Assembly: GCA_016926755.1 (NCBI GenBank) | Contig: JAFGNZ010000089.1 | Span: 1 to 43,552 of the forward strand | DNA length: 43,552 bases | Direction: 5' to 3' | Origin: Myxococcaceae bacterium | GTDB lineage: Bacteria > Myxococcota > Myxococcia > Myxococcales > Myxococcaceae | Shown: positions 43,386 to 43,552 of the stretch, in pieces | How the letters are laid out: every line of letters starts with the position of its first letter | How positions within the stretch are numbered: the stretch's first letter is position 1 | Translations under genes and position numbers: made by a program | The notes under the pieces: model-generated | What the model was told of the DNA's origin: nothing | The model's input: only the letters and a program-made list of their open reading frames with translations | The model's database searches: none

Positions 43386-43552
43386 ATGTTCTGGCGATTG
43401 GATCCAAAGAACCTCAAGCCCGGCCAAATGGTGGACGGCTGGCGCATCGTCCAGAAGCTCGGCACCGGCAGCTATGCCGTTGTCTACGAGGTGGAGAAGG
43501 ACGGGAAGCGCTTCGCGCTGAAGGTGGCCTGTCAGGTGGACAAGCGGAGCGA
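43386..43552 (+). CDS. Ser/Thr protein kinase, N-terminal part
   Basis: The reading frame from the ATG at 43386 gives MFWRLDPKNLKPGQMVDGW, then VQKLGTGSYAVVYEVEKDG and FALKVACQVDKRS before the right edge. The glycine-rich loop GTGSYAVVYEV and the VAIK-type lysine in ALKVA mark the N-lobe of a protein kinase. GGCGAGAGGAG precedes it. It follows the TIGR02268 gene by 22 bases, so the two are probably co-transcribed. The catalytic loop lies outside the window. Confidence 0.85.
   Translation, partial: MFWRLDPKNLKPGQMVDGWRIVQKLGTGSYAVVYEVEKDGKRFALKVACQVDKRS

Overview
The window looks like a chromosomal segment of a myxobacterium, probably of the Cystobacter/Archangium/Stigmatella/Hyalangium group. 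The GC content is high and third codon positions are strongly GC-biased. The lineage call rests on three gene types: a protein ending in a MYXO-CTERM-like anchor (35120-36031), a TIGR02268/DUF2381-type protein paired with a Ser/Thr kinase (42446 to the right edge), and a large Ser/Thr kinase with a repeat-rich C-terminal half next to a lipoprotein (27950-31696). The species is an inference; no rRNA or other marker is present.

Layout. (1) 1-2874, minus strand: part of a cytoplasmic group 3b-type [NiFe] hydrogenase (sulfhydrogenase) operon in the order beta, cyclic-nucleotide-binding protein, gamma, delta; the catalytic large subunit should lie beyond the left edge. (2) 3066-13679: a loose run of stress and membrane genes: VTT-domain protein, LysR regulator, CHRD protein, flavodoxin, P-type ATPase, three-domain universal stress protein, CBS-pair protein, a small Cys-rich protein, a phosphoribosyltransferase, a flavodoxin/membrane chimera and a 2TM protein. 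(3) 13710-15467: PolX DNA polymerase/PHP protein. (4) 15498-20732, minus strand: a tightly coupled operon acsA-pdhA-pdhB-pdhC-ACP, with overlapping start and stop codons at three of its four joints. (5) 20874-26487: ZIP metal transporter, small helical protein, zinc ribbon, outer-membrane-like protein, CapA-like phosphatase, Hsp20, and an exported beta-helix/membrane protein. (6) 26519-31696: glutaredoxin/DsbD-like fusion, Ser/Thr kinase, Cys-rich lipoprotein. (7) 31566-41451: second P-type ATPase with an SRPBCC protein, MYXO-CTERM protein, multi-PAS histidine kinase, MscS-type channel, winged-helix regulator. (8) 41728 to end: tRNA-Arg(CCG), a strong terminator, an internally deleted tyrosine-integrase remnant, then the TIGR02268/kinase pair; this looks like a decayed integration site.

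How it fits together. Hydrogenase, universal stress protein, CBS, P-type ATPase, phosphoribosyltransferase, PolX, Hsp20, acetate-CoA ligase plus pyruvate dehydrogenase plus ACP make a set suited to low-oxygen or energy-limited survival, with electron disposal through H2/NAD(P)H and control of acetyl-CoA. This is inferred from gene content; no shared promoter motif was found by eye. The most distinctive points are the ACP at the end of the pdh operon, the flavodoxin-membrane chimera, an 11-base homopolymer early in a P-type ATPase gene, a pair of matching AT-rich operator-like sites before the MscS channel and the winged-helix gene, the broken integrase beside tRNA-Arg, and a MYXO-CTERM protein with no visible signal peptide.
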